DNA of 64,000 nt from Sphingomonas hankookensis (GTDB taxonomy: Bacteria; Pseudomonadota; Alphaproteobacteria; Sphingomonadales; Sphingomonadaceae). Positions 33,652-42,575 of the stretch are shown in pieces (positions within the stretch are counted from its first letter, which is position 1; each line of letters begins with the position of its first letter). The DNA lies in NCBI RefSeq assembly GCF_022664465.1, contig NZ_JAKREV010000001.1, positions 744,001-808,000 on the forward strand. The letters run 5' to 3'. The notes beneath the pieces were generated by a model. It ran no database searches. It saw nothing but the letters and a program-made list of their open reading frames with translations, and was not told the origin of the DNA. The position numbers were made by a program, and so were the translations under genes.

Positions 33652-33837
33652 TCCGGTCTCCTTGCGGAGCCTGAATCAGATCGCGACGCTCGCATCAATG
33701 GGTCCTGACCCTAGCAATCACCATTTGATACATCGTGGGGTAATGGGGAGCACTTGGCCTCCCATAATTGTCCCACAAGCCATTTTTAGTACGACATTAT
33801 TATAGTGCTCGCCGCAACTTAACCTCAATACCATGTT

Positions 33838-33889
33838 ACACTTCGGGTGTGGGGGTCGCAGGTTCGAATCCTGTCGCTCCGACCAGAGA
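33838..33889. other. Putative attR of the genomic island (displaced tRNA-Pro 3' end)
   Basis: Copy of the tRNA-Pro 3' end: gggtgtgggggtcgcagg and the T-arm ggttcgaatcctgtcg are identical, cgccccg has become cgctccg, and two bases differ in the anticodon loop. It lacks the 5' half of a tRNA and cannot fold as one. The neighbouring 33714-33837 stretch is AT-rich, as recombination arms often are. Confidence 0.85.
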
Positions 33890-33911
33890 GTTCTGGCGAA
33901 TCATCGCCCCC

Positions 33912-36266
33912 CTATTTGGTCGGCACCTTCACCCGCAGCACAGCGTCGGCCGTGTCGTGCAGTTGCAGGTACAACGTGCCCTCGGCCGGCGTCGGCACCA
34001 CGACGGTCGTGCCGACGAAGCCACCGGGCAGCTCCGTCGCCGCGCGCATGTCGGCCTTCACGCCGATCGCGCGGAGCAGGAACAGGTCGCGGCCGGTGAC
34101 GGTGCAGCGATCGGTACAGCCGATACCGGTCAGCACCGGCAAGCGCACCAGCGTCGCCAGCGACTGCCACTCCCCCGCCGCCCCGCCACGCCATGCGCGG
34201 AAGCGCAGCGTGCCGGTCACCGCCGGCCCGAACGTCGCCTGCGGTGCGATCGTCGTCACCACCACGTCGCTCCCGACCCGCTGGACCCCGCCCGATGCGA
34301 CGGTCAGCCGCTTGACGACATCGCCCGCCGCGATCTCGATCCCGTCGTCCCCCGCGGGCAAACCCCCGGCGATGCGCGCCGAAAAGGTCAGCGAGGCGCC
34401 GGTCGGTACCAGCCCTTGCGGCAGGTCGATCGGCAGGGCACCCGCCGGCGGATCGAACACCACCCGCCGGTCGATCAGCTGCGCCACCGCCCGCGCTGGG
34501 GCGATCGTTGCGGCCACACTGGCGCTGCGTCCGTCGCGCAGCACCACGCTGGCGCTCGCATCGCTGCCACCGGCAAAGGGCTGTTCGGCACTCAGCACCA
34601 GCCGGTCGCCCTCCCCGACGCGAGTCAGCGCGCCGGCGGCAAAGCGCGTGCCCGCAAGCGTCAGCGCGGTCACCTGATCGAGCCGCGCCCCTTCCAGCAC
34701 GCCGTCGCGGTCGCCGGCATGGACGGTGAACCGGTCGAGCCGGCTCGGCTCCACCCGCCCGGTCAGCGCGATCTGGTCCGGCGCGACCGCGCCGTGGCGT
34801 ACGACGGTCAGCGTCAGCGGCCCCGGCCGGGTCTTGCCCAGCGGCAACGCCGCCTCGATCGCATCCGGCCCTGCCGCCTTCCACGTCAGCGAGCGGCTGA
34901 GCCCGGCGCCGTCGCGCAACGTCAAGCCGGCGACGCACGCCGCTGCCCCGCCGCGCAGTAGCAGCGGATGGTCGCGCCCGACGATGACGTTAGCATCGGG
35001 CTGCGCGCTCCATGCGCCGGGACCGTCGATCTGCGCAGGGACGCTCGGCCCGCTGAACCCGGCAAAGCCCCAGCGGCCCTGCACCACCGCCTCCGCCACC
35101 GGGCCCGGCGCGGGCGGCGCGTTGCCGGCGAGCACGAGGCCGCCGCGCTCGGCATCGGGGGTCAGCTTCATGGTCGACACCCGCCCGTCCGTCGACGTCA
35201 CGCGCAGCACGAGGTCGCGAGCATAATCGGTCGCGAACAATAGCGCCGCATCGTCGAGCGGCAGTACGAGGTCGGGCTTGGCGAGGCACAGCGCGCCCGG
35301 CGCGGCGGATCGCCATAGCGGCGGCGGCGCATCGCCGATCGGCGGCAGCGGCGCGACCAGCACCGATCGCGGGTTCTGGAACGACGGCGCGCTGTTCAGC
35401 TGCAGGTGGATCGCATTCCCCTGCCCCAGCGCCAGTGCCGGCAGATATTGATATTGCGCGCTGCGAAACGCGCCGAACAGCCGTGCCACGTCGCGGGCCA
35501 GCGCGATGTACGGGCTGTAATAGCCAGCCCCGCCCTCGCGCGTCGCCGCCACGCGGTAAGCGAGGTCGACGGGCGTGCCGGTCAGCGTCTCGGTCAACGT
35601 CGCGCCGCGCTGCGCCTGCAGCACCAGCGCGTCGCGCTGCTGGGTCAGGCACGCGGCCTGCAATGCGCGCTGGCGCAGCAGGCAGTCGGCGTTCAGCTTG
35701 ATGCGCAATGCGTTGGCCAGCACCGGCGCGGCGGTGGCCAGTCGTTCGGGCGCGCTGTCGCCGATCCGGCCGATCGCCCCGACGAACGCGTCGAGCCGCT
35801 GCCGGTCGAGCGACGCCTGGTACAAATCCTGCGCAGCGCGCACGAACACCCCCGGCCGCCCGCGCACTGCGCCGCGCACCGCCGAAAAGCCACCACCGGC
35901 TTCGGGGGCGAGGAACAGCATGGCCTGTTCGGCGCCGTCGGGAACGGTGACGGTCAGCGTGTTCTTCTTGGGCTTCCACGTCTCGACCGAAAAGAACCAG
36001 TCTTTCGGCGGCGGGTTGGTCGCGCCACGCAGGAAGGCGACGACCAGCAGATAGCGTTCGGACTGGTCGGTGGGCAGCAATGCCTTTGCCGTGAGCTTGT
36101 CGCCACCGCGCAGCGCGGGCACCGCGGCGACCGGCAATTCTGCGTCGCCACGCCGGACGCTGATCATCACTTCGGGACCGTCGAGGTCGAACCCGTTCTG
36201 CTGGGCGTGGGCGACATCGGCGAACAGCACCGACAGCGCGGCGAGCAACAGGAGAACGCGAACCAT
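33912..36266 (-). CDS. Large secreted protein of unknown function
   Basis: A 784-residue protein with a signal peptide (residues about 1-21, ending VAHAQ). Composition and periodicity suggest many beta strands across most of the length, with a mixed helical section around 110-260 that includes several Cys. Repeating units of roughly 90 residues in the C-terminal half have IPT/Ig-like character (gly-pro turns between strands), but I cannot assign a family. There is no membrane anchor. It lies 23 bases beyond attR and faces tRNA-Pro in the ancestral arrangement, so it is core, not island. It is probably periplasmic or surface-exposed. Confidence 0.75.
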   Translation of the reverse strand: MVRVLLLLAALSVLFADVAHAQQNGFDLDGPEVMISVRRGDAELPVAAVPALRGGDKLTAKALLPTDQSERYLLVVAFLRGATNPPPKDWFFSVETWKPKKNTLTVTVPDGAEQAMLFLAPEAGGGFSAVRGAVRGRPGVFVRAAQDLYQASLDRQRLDAFVGAIGRIGDSAPERLATAAPVLANALRIKLNADCLLRQRALQAACLTQQRDALVLQAQRGATLTETLTGTPVDLAYRVAATREGGAGYYSPYIALARDVARLFGAFRSAQYQYLPALALGQGNAIHLQLNSAPSFQNPRSVLVAPLPPIGDAPPPLWRSAAPGALCLAKPDLVLPLDDAALLFATDYARDLVLRVTSTDGRVSTMKLTPDAERGGLVLAGNAPPAPGPVAEAVVQGRWGFAGFSGPSVPAQIDGPGAWSAQPDANVIVGRDHPLLLRGGAAACVAGLTLRDGAGLSRSLTWKAAGPDAIEAALPLGKTRPGPLTLTVVRHGAVAPDQIALTGRVEPSRLDRFTVHAGDRDGVLEGARLDQVTALTLAGTRFAAGALTRVGEGDRLVLSAEQPFAGGSDASASVVLRDGRSASVAATIAPARAVAQLIDRRVVFDPPAGALPIDLPQGLVPTGASLTFSARIAGGLPAGDDGIEIAAGDVVKRLTVASGGVQRVGSDVVVTTIAPQATFGPAVTGTLRFRAWRGGAAGEWQSLATLVRLPVLTGIGCTDRCTVTGRDLFLLRAIGVKADMRAATELPGGFVGTTVVVPTPAEGTLYLQLHDTADAVLRVKVPTK

Positions 36267-36359
36267 GCCCGCCCCTATAGCGGACGTTGCAGGGACGGGC
36301 TAATATCCCATCGCCACCCTCGTCATCCGGGCCGAGGTCACTTGCCCTATCCCACGTCC

Positions 36360-36453
36360 GTCACTCCCGCGAAGGCGGGAGTCCATAAACGCTACCGCAT
36401 CGGCTCCAGCTGAAACCTTGGCGGCTATGGATTCCCGCCTTCGCGGGAATGAT
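36360..36453. repeat. Bipartite palindromic repeat, family A (copy 2)
   Basis: gtcactcccgcgaaggcggg with inner tccata, and at the other side tatggattcccgccttcgcg. The layout and spacing equal the copy at 161-254, including the inner ggcggctatgg. It lies between the 784-residue-protein gene and folP. Confidence 0.8.
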
Positions 36454-36463
36454 GAAGAAGCCT

Positions 36464-37539
36464 CTACCCAGCCACCAACGCCGCATCGCGCAAGCCCCGC
36501 CACACCCGGATCGCCTGCACCGTCTCCGCCACGTCATGCACCCGCACGATCTGCGCCCCGCGCTCGACCCCGGCCAGCGCCAGCGCGACCGATCCGCCCA
36601 GCCGCTGGTCGGTCGGCGCCTCGTTCGACAACGCGCCGATGATCCGCTTGCGGCTGGCCCCCAGCAGCACCGGGCAACCCAGCCCGTGAAACAGCGCCAA
36701 CCCGTTCACCAGCGCGAGATTGTCGGCCAGCGCCTTGCCGAAGCCGATGCCCGGATCGACCACGATCTTCGCCCGGTCGACCCCGCCCGCGACCACCGCC
36801 TCGATCCGCGCCTCCAGCCAGTCGAACACGTCGAGCAGCGGGTCGCCATAGCCTTCCCCGCCATGCGGCCCCTGCGCCGGTGCCGGCGAATGCATCAGCA
36901 CCACCGGGCACCCGCGCGCCACGACGACGCCCAGCGCCCGGCGGTCATAGGCGAGCGCGGCGACGTCGTTGACCAGATGCGCACCCGCCGTCAGCGCGGC
37001 TTCCATCACCGCCGCCTTGCGCGTGTCGACCGACACCGCGACCCCGGCGGCTGCCAGCCGTTCGGCGACCGGCACGACGCGTGCGATCTCGTCGCCTTCC
37101 CACACGATCGCGGCACCCGGCTTAGTCGATTCGCCGCCCAGGTCGATCAGCGCCGCGCCCGCCGCCGCCATCGCCACTCCTGCCGCCGCCGCGCCCGCCG
37201 GGTCGCCGACATGCGCGCCGCCATCCGAAAAACTGTCGGGCGTGACGTTCAGGATGCCCATCACCTGCGGCTGGTCGAACCGCAGCACCCGCTCGCCCAG
37301 CGTCAGCGGTGCGCGGGGCGCGGTGATCCGTCGGTGGAGCAGTTGCGCCCGCTCGGCCTGCGCCGCGGACAGGCCGGCAACCCAGTCGGCGAACCCGGCG
37401 ACCGGTACCGTGATCCGCAACCCCGCCCGGTCGCGCACCTCATAGGCCGCGAACCACAGCATCCCCCCCGCCAGCCGCGCGACGCTACCGTCAGGCAACC
37501 CGATCGGCGTGTCGACGAAGCGGACCGGGCGCAGGTACA

Positions 37540-37540
<1 letters not shown>
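36464..37540 (-). CDS. folP: Dihydropteroate synthase
   Basis: A 358-residue enzyme that joins p-aminobenzoate to the pterin diphosphate in folate synthesis; it is the sulfonamide target. The pterin-binding core begins QVMGILNVTPDSFSDGG near residue 92. LIDLGGESTKPGA near 130, VSVDTRKAAVMEAAL near 168, LVNDVAALAYD, IVVDPGIGFGKALADNLALV near 256 and LLGASRKRIIGAL near 286 all follow family order. An N-terminal part of about 85 residues precedes the TIM barrel, as in some alphaproteobacteria. Its start codon overlaps the ccrM stop, so it is co-transcribed with ccrM. Confidence 0.95.
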
Positions 37541-38829
<1,289 letters not shown>

Positions 38830-38836
38830 TCACCGC

Positions 38837-38974
38837 AAATCCTCCCCACAGGGTGGGGAGGGGGACCGCCGCGCAGCGGTGGTGGACGGGAAGGGCCACA
38901 AGCGTTCCGTATGCGGCCATGCCCCTCCACCATCCTACGGATGGTCCCCCTCCCCATGATATGGGGAGGATTTT
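38837..38974. repeat. Palindromic repeat, family C (copy 2)
   Basis: aaatcctcccc ... ggggagggggacc on the left mirrors ggtccccctcccc ... ggggaggattt on the right. The inner blocks ggtggacggg and cccctccacc also pair. It fills the gap between ccrM and the convergently ending rnhB gene, which stops at the repeat's right edge. With the GANTC array this accounts for the 317-base stretch without a gene. Confidence 0.8.
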
Positions 38975-39566
38975 ACAGCAGCATCGCCTGCGCCACCGGC
39001 GCGAAACTCCTGCGGTGCAGCGGCGTCGGCCCCAGCGTCCGAAGCGCCTCCAGATGCACCTTTGCTCCATACCCCTTGTTCGACGCCCAGCCATAGCCGG
39101 GATGCAGCCCGTCGGCCTCGACCATCATCGCATCGCGCGTCTGCTTGGCGACGATCGACGCCGCCGCGATCGACAGGCTGATCGCATCCCCGCCGATCAC
39201 CGCGACGCTGGGATACGACCAGTTGGGACAGCGATTGCCGTCGACCAGTACCATGCCGCACGCGATCCCAAGTGCATCGACCGCGCGCTCCATCGCCAGC
39301 ATCGTTGCCCACAGGATGTTGAGCCGGTCGATCTCCTCGACACAGGCGATCCCGACGCCGACCGTCGCACAGTCGAGCAGCCGCGCGTGCAGGTCCGCCC
39401 GCCGCTTCGCGCTCAACTGCTTCGAATCGTTCAGCCCCTCGGGCACGCAATCGCGATCGAGCACCACCGCGGCGGCGACCACCGGCCCGGCCAGCGGCCC
39501 GCGCCCGGCCTCGTCCACCCCCGCCACCGGCCCGGTGTGGCGGGCCTCATGGCTCCAGTCAGGCAT
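38973..39566 (-). CDS. rnhB: Ribonuclease HII
   Basis: A 197-residue enzyme that removes ribonucleotides from DNA and RNA-DNA hybrids. The catalytic text GVDEAGRGPLAGPVV has Asp-18 and Glu-19. LNDSKQLSAKRR near residue 43, LVDGNRCP near 109 with another catalytic Asp, and ASIVAKQTRDAMM near 136 are all intact. It starts inside the end of the ThiD-VOC gene (eight-base overlap). Its partner ccrM is next door, a neighbourhood I recall from Caulobacter. Confidence 0.95.
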   Translation of the reverse strand: MPDWSHEARHTGPVAGVDEAGRGPLAGPVVAAAVVLDRDCVPEGLNDSKQLSAKRRADLHARLLDCATVGVGIACVEEIDRLNILWATMLAMERAVDALGIACGMVLVDGNRCPNWSYPSVAVIGGDAISLSIAAASIVAKQTRDAMMVEADGLHPGYGWASNKGYGAKVHLEALRTLGPTPLHRRSFAPVAQAMLL

Positions 39567-40713
39567 CGGCAATGCGCCATGGCGGGAAGCGCCGCATCTC
39601 GCCCGCCTGATACAGACACACCTCGTTCCCCGCCGGATCGAACAGCCGCGCCTCACGCCAGCCCCAGGGCCGGTCGATCGGCTCCTGCGCGAACGACAGC
39701 CCCTGCCCCTTCAGGTAATGGACCACGACGTTCAGGTCGCCGACCTCGAAATACACCGCCGGCACCTTGCGATCGTCGGTCATCTCGATCGAAAAGGTCG
39801 CCCCGCCCTCGCTCTCGAACCGGGCATAGCGGCGACTGGAGCGGACGATCGTCTTGAGGCCGAGCAGGCGATAGAAATGCTCGCTGGCCGGCACGTCGTT
39901 CGCCGGCACCGTCACCTGATTGAGCATCGGCGACCAGCGCGTCTGGTTAAGGTCGAGCCGCACCCCCTGCTGCGCCATCGGCCCCGCCCCGCGGCCCAGT
40001 TCGTCGGCGCCCAGCATCGCGATCCGCACGAAGCTGCGCGCCCGGCCGATCGCCTCGACCAGCGTCCATTCCTTGGCCAGTTCGCACGCGATCGCGGTCG
40101 ACAGGGTACAGCCGGTGCCGTGCGTTGCCATGCCGTCGATGCGGGGCGACGACCATTCGACCAGCGGCGCCGCGCCCGCCACACGCTGGTGCAGCCGGTC
40201 GACCACCACCTCGCCCTCGCCATGCCCGCCCTTTTCCAGCACCGCACAACCGCGCGACAGCATGTCGCCCACGCCACCAAGCGCCGCCAGTTCGGGCAGG
40301 TTCGGCGTCGCCACCGTCGCCACCGCCATCAGCCGTTCGAACGCCGCGACCGTCGCTTCATCCGCCAGCCGCGCGCCGCTGGTGGAGATCATCACCGGAT
40401 CGAACACCACCGGCACGCCCGGCAGATCGCGCAGCCGGTCGGCCAGCGCATGGGCGGTCCGCGCCGATCCGATCATGCCGATCTTGACCGCATCGACGCC
40501 GATATCGCGCACGACCGCATCGATCTGCGCCATCACCATGTCGGTCGGGATAGGGTGGACGGCATCGACGCCCAGCGTGTTCTGCGCGGTGATCGCGGTG
40601 ATCGCGGTCATCGCATGTGCGCCCAGCATCGTCGCGGTCTTGATATCCGCCTGGATACCGGCGCCCCCGCCGGAATCGGAACCGGCGACGATCAGGATAC
40701 GGGGTGTGGTCAT
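39559..40713 (-). CDS. thiD: ThiD-type hydroxymethylpyrimidine kinase fused to a VOC domain
   Basis: A 384-residue fusion. Residues about 1-258 are a complete ThiD: ILIVAGSDSGGGAGIQADIK, GAHAMTAITAITAQNT, DPVMISTSGARL, ATVATPNLPELAAL, and the anion-hole end THGTGCTLSTAIA. This kinase makes HMP diphosphate for thiamine. From about residue 265 a second domain begins LNQVTVPANDVPASEHFYRLLGL, with YFEVGDLNVVVHYLKGQG and REARLFDPAGNEVCLYQAGE, a single VOC (glyoxalase) half. No stop or frameshift separates them, and the linker is short. The VOC half may bind a metal or thiamine intermediate. It is not part of usual ThiD (about 260 residues). Confidence 0.9.
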   Translation of the reverse strand: MTTPRILIVAGSDSGGGAGIQADIKTATMLGAHAMTAITAITAQNTLGVDAVHPIPTDMVMAQIDAVVRDIGVDAVKIGMIGSARTAHALADRLRDLPGVPVVFDPVMISTSGARLADEATVAAFERLMAVATVATPNLPELAALGGVGDMLSRGCAVLEKGGHGEGEVVVDRLHQRVAGAAPLVEWSSPRIDGMATHGTGCTLSTAIACELAKEWTLVEAIGRARSFVRIAMLGADELGRGAGPMAQQGVRLDLNQTRWSPMLNQVTVPANDVPASEHFYRLLGLKTIVRSSRRYARFESEGGATFSIEMTDDRKVPAVYFEVGDLNVVVHYLKGQGLSFAQEPIDRPWGWREARLFDPAGNEVCLYQAGEMRRFPPWRIADA

Positions 40714-40747
40714 GGGGTGGGGTTAGCAGCGGTGCCGGACGGTTGAA

Positions 40748-40990
40748 AGTCCTCCGCTGAGCGTAGCGTGCGCGGCGTTGCCCCTCCACCACGCCCTGCG
40801 GGCGCGGTCCCCCTCCCCACCCTGTGGGGAGGATCGTAGCGCTCAAAATCCTCCCCATATCATGGGGAGGGGGACCGTCCGCGCAGCGGATGGTGGAGGG
40901 GGTTGGCCACGCAACGCAACGGTTCCGTATGCGGACACCCCCCTCCACCATGCTTCGCATGGTCCGCCTCCCCGTGCCGGGGAGGATCTA
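40748..40990. repeat. Palindromic repeats, family C (copies 3a and 3b)
   Basis: One partial unit (about 40748-40835, ending ccaccctgtggggaggat) is followed directly by a complete unit (about 40851-40990: aaatcctccccatatcatgg to gtgccggggaggat). They lie between thiD and the DUF1272 gene, which itself ends at 40988. No further gene is present in this 274-base gap. Confidence 0.75.
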
Positions 40991-41164
40991 TCTGCGCCGC
41001 GTCGGCCTATCCACCAGTTCCCCCCGGCAGTTCGGACAAACCTCGTCCAGCTCGTCCGCACAATCCGCGCAGAACGTGTCCTCCAACGAACAGATGAACG
41101 CCCCATGCGCCGCCGCCGGCAGCGGCGCGTGACAACGCTCGCACGCCGGCTTCATCACCAGCAT
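40988..41164 (-). CDS. DUF1272 zinc-ribbon-like small protein
   Basis: A 58-residue protein, too short for most gene callers. It begins [15 protein letters not shown] and continues with FICSLEDTFCADCA and DEVCPNCRGELV, giving four C-x2-C-like pairs or near-pairs that match the DUF1272 family, probably a zinc-binding domain. The ATG at 41164 overlaps the stop of glmM (atga), so translation is coupled. A second ATG at 41155 would remove three residues. Function unknown. Its stop codon lies at the edge of a family C repeat. Confidence 0.85.
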   Translation of the reverse strand: MLVMKPACERCHAPLPAAAHGAFICSLEDTFCADCADELDEVCPNCRGELVDRPTRRR

Positions 41165-42504
41165 CAGCCCGCCGCCTGCCGCACCGCGTCACAGATGCGG
41201 TCGACGACCTGCTCGACATGGCCCGCGTCGTCGCCCTCGGCCATCACCCGGATCACCGGTTCGGTCCCCGACGCACGCAGCACCAGCCGCCCGCGCCCGG
41301 CCAGATCAGCCTCGACGCCCGCAACCACATCCCGGACCCGCGGATCGTCGAGCGGCTTGCCCCCGGCGAAGCGCACATTCTTCAGCAACTGCGGCAACGG
41401 ATCGAAACGGTGCAGCACCTCGCTCGCCGGTGCCCCGGCGCGCTGGATTTCGGCCAGCACCTGCAACGCCGCGACCAGCCCGTCGCCGGTCGTCGCATAG
41501 TCGGACAGGATGATATGCCCCGACTGTTCGCCGCCGACATTGTAGCCGGCGGTCCGCATCTTCTCCAGCACGTGCCGGTCGCCGACCGCGGTGCGGACCA
41601 GCCCCAGCCCCTGCGCCGACAGATGCCGTTCGAGGCCGAGGTTCGACATGACCGTCGCGACCAGCCCGCCGCCCTGCAGCCGCCCGGCGCGCGCCCAGCT
41701 GGCGGCGATCGTCGCCATCAGCTGGTCGCCGTCGATCACCCGGCCCGCTTCGTCGACCACGATCAGCCGATCGGCATCCCCGTCCAGCGCGATCCCGACC
41801 GCCGCGCCCGACGACACGACGGTTTCCGACAGTGTCTGCGGCGCGGTCGATCCCACGCGGTCGTTGATGTTCTTGCCGTTGGGCGTGACGCCGATCGCGA
41901 TCACCTCCGCGCCCAGTTCCCACAAGGCCGACGGGGCGACGTTGTACGCTGCACCATTGGCGCAATCGACGACCAGCTTCATGCCGTCGAGACGCAAATT
42001 CTCGGGGAAAGTCGACTTGGCGAAGTGGATATAGCGCCCGCGTGCATCCTCGATCCGGTTGGCGCGGCCGATATCGCCCGGCGCCGACAGCTCGATCTCG
42101 CTGTCGATCAATGCCTCGATCGCCAGTTCGTCGGCATCGGACAGCTTGTACCCGTCCGGTCCGAACAGCTTGATGCCATTGTCCTGATACGGGTTGTGGC
42201 TGGCGGAGATCATCACGCCCATGTCGGCGCGCATCGAATGGGTCAGCATCGCCACCGCCGGCGTCGGCAGCGGGCCGACCAGCACGACATCCATGCCAAC
42301 CGAGGTGAACCCGGCGACCATCGCGTTTTCGAGCATATACCCCGACAGCCGCGTGTCCTTGCCGATCACCACGCGGTGGCGGTGATCGCCGCGCCGGAAA
42401 TGCGCGCCCGCCGCCATGCCGATGCGCATCGCCATCTCGGCGGTCATCGGCTTGCTGTTGGTCAGCCCGCGAATCCCGTCGGTGCCGAAATATTTCCTTG
42501 CCAT
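41164..42504 (-). CDS. glmM: Phosphoglucosamine mutase
   Basis: A 446-residue enzyme converting glucosamine-6-phosphate to glucosamine-1-phosphate for cell wall and LPS precursors. It has the four-domain layout of the alpha-D-phosphohexomutases: FGTDGIRG at the start, the phosphoserine loop [13 protein letters not shown] with Ser-102, the metal loop [13 protein letters not shown] near residue 240, the sugar loop [10 protein letters not shown] near 322, and the phosphate-binding end [16 protein letters not shown] near 408. Length is standard. It is followed by the coupled DUF1272 gene. Confidence 0.97.
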   Translation of the reverse strand: MARKYFGTDGIRGLTNSKPMTAEMAMRIGMAAGAHFRRGDHRHRVVIGKDTRLSGYMLENAMVAGFTSVGMDVVLVGPLPTPAVAMLTHSMRADMGVMISASHNPYQDNGIKLFGPDGYKLSDADELAIEALIDSEIELSAPGDIGRANRIEDARGRYIHFAKSTFPENLRLDGMKLVVDCANGAAYNVAPSALWELGAEVIAIGVTPNGKNINDRVGSTAPQTLSETVVSSGAAVGIALDGDADRLIVVDEAGRVIDGDQLMATIAASWARAGRLQGGGLVATVMSNLGLERHLSAQGLGLVRTAVGDRHVLEKMRTAGYNVGGEQSGHIILSDYATTGDGLVAALQVLAEIQRAGAPASEVLHRFDPLPQLLKNVRFAGGKPLDDPRVRDVVAGVEADLAGRGRLVLRASGTEPVIRVMAEGDDAGHVEQVVDRICDAVRQAAG

Positions 42505-42575
42505 CGTGACATACGCCTTCAGGTTGAGCGATCGATCGGCGGAGCTATTACCGCCTCTTTATCAAAAGGGCGAGC

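Larger units (their letters stand above)
32877..33711 (-). mobile_element. IS5-family insertion sequence (IS427-like)
   Basis: An 835-bp element. Terminal inverted repeats start gggtcaggac on the left and end gtcctgaccc on the right, with extension through ttgat. A TA dinucleotide flanks each end (32875-32876 and 33712-33713), matching the short TA duplication of IS427-group elements. Inside are two overlapping reading frames that together make one DDE transposase. It sits at the broken end of the integrase gene. Confidence 0.88.
18544..33889. mobile_element. tRNA-Pro-integrated genomic island (integrase inactivated)
   Basis: About 15.3 kb bounded by the tRNA 3' end and its imperfect copy at 33838-33889. 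It carries a nuclease pair, an IclR-controlled catabolic and uptake cluster, a C-terminal fragment of a tyrosine integrase and an IS5-family element. An 11-bp sequence, tagcaatcacc, occurs just inside both ends (18590 and 33712) and might be a recombinase arm site. Without the island, tRNA-Pro would face the convergent 784-residue-protein gene directly. Flanking genes on both sides are core functions. Boundaries are inferred from the repeat. Confidence 0.8.

Noticed and set aside
33714-33837. N-terminal part of the integrase beyond the IS element
   Set aside because: No frame on the minus strand there resembles an integrase N-terminus; the stretch is AT-rich and contains probable recombination arms.
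33838-33889. A second tRNA-Pro gene
   Set aside because: Only the 3' half is present; there is no acceptor 5' strand or D-arm, so it is an attachment-site copy.
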